From: Propionibacteriaceae bacterium | GTDB lineage: Bacteria > Actinomycetota > Actinomycetes > Propionibacteriales > Propionibacteriaceae | Direction: 5' to 3' | Assembly: GCA_030532825.1 (NCBI GenBank) | Contig: JAUNKK010000017.1 | Location: 1 to 47,338, forward strand | Length of the DNA stretch: 47,338 bases | Shown: positions 45,092-47,338 of the stretch, one piece after another | How positions within the stretch are numbered: the stretch's first letter is position 1 | Layout: each line of letters opens with the position of its first letter | Translations under genes and position numbers: made by a program | The notes under the pieces: generated by a model | What the model saw: the letters and a program-made list of their open reading frames with translations, nothing else | The model's database searches: none | What the model was told of the DNA's origin: nothing

Positions 45092-46015
45092 TTGTCCGCC
45101 CCACAACGCGCCGCCCGGCGCTTCGACCCGATTGCTGCCGTCGTCAACCTTGTGCGCGGTGCCCTTATTGGGCTAGCTGAACTAGTGCCCGGTGTTTCCG
45201 GCGGCACCATTGCCTTGATCGCCGGGATCTATGAACCGCTGATCAACTCCGCCGATCACGTCGTGAACTCTCTCAAGCACGTTGTCACGGGCAAATTCGG
45301 TGCCGCCCGGACCGAACTGGCGAAGGCCCATTGGTCGGTGGTCATTCCCGCCCTGCTGGGCATGGGCCTGATCGTCGTGACCATGGCGGGCGTCATGAAG
45401 GTCTTCGTCACCGACACCCCCCAGCTGGCGCGCTCGCTGTTCCTCGGCATGGTGGTGGCTTCCGTCGCGGTGCCGCTGATGGGCGTCAAACGTCAGGACG
45501 TAGCCACCAACCGACAGCGTGCCATCCTCGGCGTTGTGTTCGTGGTAGCTGCCATCGGTGCCTTCCTGCTGACGGGGCTTGGCAGCGGAACCACCATTGA
45601 GAATCCCCCGGCGTGGCTGGTCTTCGGAGCGGCTTCAGTGGCGATCTGCGCGCTGGTGCTGCCCGGCATCTCCGGATCCTTCATGCTGCTGATCTTTGGC
45701 CTCTACGCGCCGACCGTGGCCGCTGTCAATGACCGTAACCTCGGGTACCTGGCGCTCTTTGCGGCGGGCGCGGCGGTCGGTCTCGGGCTGTTCGTCAAGG
45801 GCCTGAACTGGCTGCTGGAACACCAGCATGCTCTCACGATGGCCGTGATGTCGGGGCTGTTACTCGGGTCCCTGCGTGCGCTGTGGCCGTGGAACGCGGA
45901 CGGCACCCCGCTGGCCCCAGATGCGCCCTGGCCTGCGCTGCTCGGTCTCGCCTTGACAGGGGCCGCCGTCGTGGGAGTCATCGTGTGGGTTGACCGGCGC
46001 CTCAACCGACAGTGA
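45092..46015 (+). CDS. DUF368 (PopT-like) undecaprenyl-phosphate transporter family protein
   Basis: 307 residues with 8-9 hydrophobic helices and two DUF368 half-motifs: GALIGLAELVPGVSGGTIAL near the N-terminus and ALVLPGISGSFMLLIFGLY in the second half. DUF368 proteins have been identified as translocases that recycle the C55-P lipid carrier. TTG 45092 is preferred over GTG 45086 because GAGGAG (45081-45086) overlaps the GTG but is correctly spaced for the TTG. The stop overlaps the next GTG by four bases. Confidence 0.92.
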   Translation: MSAPQRAARRFDPIAAVVNLVRGALIGLAELVPGVSGGTIALIAGIYEPLINSADHVVNSLKHVVTGKFGAARTELAKAHWSVVIPALLGMGLIVVTMAGVMKVFVTDTPQLARSLFLGMVVASVAVPLMGVKRQDVATNRQRAILGVVFVVAAIGAFLLTGLGSGTTIENPPAWLVFGAASVAICALVLPGISGSFMLLIFGLYAPTVAAVNDRNLGYLALFAAGAAVGLGLFVKGLNWLLEHQHALTMAVMSGLLLGSLRALWPWNADGTPLAPDAPWPALLGLALTGAAVVGVIVWVDRRLNRQ

Positions 46016-46632
46016 CGGAGCCCCACGACCCCACCGCGCCGAGCGTCGGGGTTGGTCCCCACCCGCTGCCCTGGCCTGAGGACGACCGGCTTGATCCAGA
46101 GCTTCTGGCTGACGGCGATCGGCGCAACGTCATCGATCGGTTCCGCTACTGGCGGCTGGAGGCCATCGTTGCTGACTTAGATGAGCAACGCTCCAGGCTG
46201 CACGTCGCGATCCAGAATTGGGAACATGATTTCAATATCGGCTCCATCGTGCGCACGGCCAACGCCTTCAACGTTGGTGGGGTCCACATCGTCGGCCGAC
46301 GGCGTTGGAACCGCCGTGGGGCCATGGTGACTGACCGCTACCTGCGTGTGCACCATCACGAGGACGAGGCCGCTCTGTTCGCCTGGCTGGCCGAGCGTCA
46401 CCTGGATGCGATCGGGGTGGACAACCTGCCTGGCTCCGTTCCCCTCGAAACCGAGCACCTGCCGCGCGACTGCTGTCTGGTGTTCGGGTCGGAGGGGCCC
46501 GGGCTCACCGAGACGATGGTGGCGGGTTGTGCCCGGCTGGTGGCGATCACCCAACGGGGCTCCACCCGGTCGCTCAACGCCGGGGCCGCGGCGGCCATTG
46601 CCATGTACCACTGGAGCCTGCAACACCCCTGA
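46012..46632 (+). CDS. SpoU/TrmH family RNA methyltransferase
   Basis: 206 residues. The SPOUT knot is shown by motif 1 NIGSIVRTANAFNVGGVHIVG, motif 2 LVFGSEGPGL and motif 3 RSLNAGAAAAIAMYHW. It probably 2'-O-methylates tRNA or rRNA; the exact site cannot be told. The motif-3 Asn-Ala-Gly differs slightly from the usual NVSxA. GTG 46012 overlaps the preceding stop (GTGA). Confidence 0.93.
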   Translation: MTEPHDPTAPSVGVGPHPLPWPEDDRLDPELLADGDRRNVIDRFRYWRLEAIVADLDEQRSRLHVAIQNWEHDFNIGSIVRTANAFNVGGVHIVGRRRWNRRGAMVTDRYLRVHHHEDEAALFAWLAERHLDAIGVDNLPGSVPLETEHLPRDCCLVFGSEGPGLTETMVAGCARLVAITQRGSTRSLNAGAAAAIAMYHWSLQHP

Positions 46633-46649
46633 TCAGGGCCGTCCGGCAC

Positions 46650-46655
46650 TATCAT
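46650..46655 (+). promoter_or_regulatory. -10-like hexamer for a leaderless start
   Basis: TATCAT (5/6 to TATAAT) ends six bases before ATG 46662, with no Shine-Dalgarno. Confidence 0.5.
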
Positions 46656-46661
46656 GACCCC

Positions 46662-47234
46662 ATGACTTCGGAGCGGTTCACCGTCGGCCTCACTCCCCTG
46701 GTTACGGCCTCTCGGGTGGCAAAGCAGCGCTCCGCTTTGAGGTTTCAGCTGGTTCTAGCGGCCCTCATCGGGGCCGTATTGCTGCTGGCCTGGCTCGGAC
46801 CGCAGTTCTTGCCCTACGGCCCACGCCGGATGATGACGGAGGTAGTCCCGAGCTGGAGTTTGCCGACCATAGCCGTGGCGTGGGTGCTGTGGACGTTTGG
46901 ACAACTTGGGGTCACGTTGTGGGCCCTTTCCCGGGCGAAACGGGATCTGACGGCCATCGGCCATGGCGAGGCCATCGCCATCGACGCCGAGGGCATTGAG
47001 TTTCTCCACCCGACGCCTGTCCGGGCGAGTTGGGCGGATGTTTCTGGCTTGAGGATCTCGGGTTCCGCTTTCGGCGCGGGACCTGAGCTGAAGCTTGAGG
47101 TCGGGGGTGAGGTGGTAGCCAAGATCCCGATCAGTTTCCTTGACGCTATGCCAGCTGCCATCGACTCGGCAGTCGGTGCCCGGTCCATGGGGCGCATCCG
47201 GGTTGATGTGTCCGCCATGGACCGCATGATCTAA
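46662..47234 (+). CDS. Two-TM protein with PH-like C-terminal domain, function unknown
   Basis: 190 residues. Two hydrophobic helices (about 28-50 and 66-88) are followed by a short beta-rich domain of about 85 residues (AIAIDAEGIEFLHPTPVRASWADVSG...) like the bacterial PH/YcxB-type fold of two-TM proteins. Function is not known. ATG 46662 is chosen because it matches the conserved hydrophobic layout and a -10-like hexamer sits six bases upstream; the open frame back to 46527 lies inside the SpoU gene. Confidence 0.72.
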   Translation: MTSERFTVGLTPLVTASRVAKQRSALRFQLVLAALIGAVLLLAWLGPQFLPYGPRRMMTEVVPSWSLPTIAVAWVLWTFGQLGVTLWALSRAKRDLTAIGHGEAIAIDAEGIEFLHPTPVRASWADVSGLRISGSAFGAGPELKLEVGGEVVAKIPISFLDAMPAAIDSAVGARSMGRIRVDVSAMDRMI

Positions 47235-47318
47235 CGGAACACCGACGTCGGGGGAATTGTTTCGCCATGGCGCGATAGGCTGACCTTGTTCACAAGTCTC
47301 AGCACTGAAAGAGGCATC
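47235..47318 (+). promoter_or_regulatory. Upstream region of the last partial gene
   Basis: Contains a perfect 10-base palindrome CCGACGTCGG (47242-47251), a TAGGCT hexamer (47276-47281) like the candidate clpB -10, and a GAAAGAGG ribosome site (47307-47314). No convincing -35 is seen. Confidence 0.35.
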
Positions 47319-47338
47319 ATGCCAGTTGCAACTCCCGA
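47319..47338 (+). CDS. fba: Probable class II fructose-bisphosphate aldolase (first codons only)
   Basis: Only six codons are inside the window: ATG 47319 with GAAAGAGG upstream, reading MPVATP. Actinobacterial class II aldolases start MPIATP, and fba lies near a SpoU gene and pyrE in other Actinomycetota. The call rests on this short match plus context, so it is tentative. Confidence 0.5.

Overview
The window is high-GC DNA from an actinobacterium. The supporting signs are a GTP-dependent PEP carboxykinase next to pyruvate phosphate dikinase, a clpB promoter with a HAIR-type inverted repeat, a class E-type sortase fold, frequent GTG/TTG starts, and a kinase/FHA/MoxR/DUF58/transglutaminase cluster of the kind found in Actinomycetota. 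The mix fits Propionibacteriales, but that placement is an inference. I see no tRNA, rRNA, CRISPR array or insertion sequence, and no gene-free gap longer than about 300 bases.

Layout. (1) 1-2533: 3' part of ppdK, which begins before the window. (2) 2650-6100: a compact, somewhat less GC-biased module with a secreted lactococcin-972-like peptide, two small FtsX/MacB-like permeases and an ABC ATPase. This is the best candidate for a poorly described system. (3) 6137-9220, minus strand: thiM-thiE-thiD-tenA, a thiamin salvage operon under a TPP riboswitch. (4) 9331-15548: two tandem secreted S8 proteases. The second has a PA-domain insertion, a candidate DtxR/IdeR iron box in its promoter, and a one-base frameshift at a C6 tract inside its signal peptide. 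Both end in a Pro-rich tail with a PPKTG motif but no membrane anchor. (5) 15605-20216: divergent pckG and clpB. (6) 20282-25690: a small membrane-anchored protein of unknown function, a MATE transporter, and an HTH-nSTAND-TM-WD40-like regulator.

(7) 25975-40642: a tightly packed plus-strand operon. It encodes a 2022-residue surface protein (Ig/cadherin-like plus Fn3 domains), a MoxR ATPase, a DUF58 protein, a TgpA-like transglutaminase protein whose catalytic Cys is replaced by Asp, an RDD-like/FHA protein, a zinc-ribbon/FHA protein, and a transmembrane Ser/Thr kinase with an Fn3-like extracellular domain. It looks like a phospho-regulated envelope assembly or export system built around the giant protein; no PP2C phosphatase is encoded in the window. 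(8) 40620-47338: a convergent multi-pass membrane protein, a spermidine-synthase-like protein, a sortase-fold protein lacking the catalytic His, pyrE, lemA, a DUF368/PopT-like lipid-carrier transporter, a SpoU rRNA/tRNA methyltransferase, a small two-TM protein, and the first codons of what is probably fba.

Several monocistronic or first genes have a -10-like hexamer exactly 6-7 bases before the ATG and no Shine-Dalgarno sequence, which suggests leaderless transcripts.
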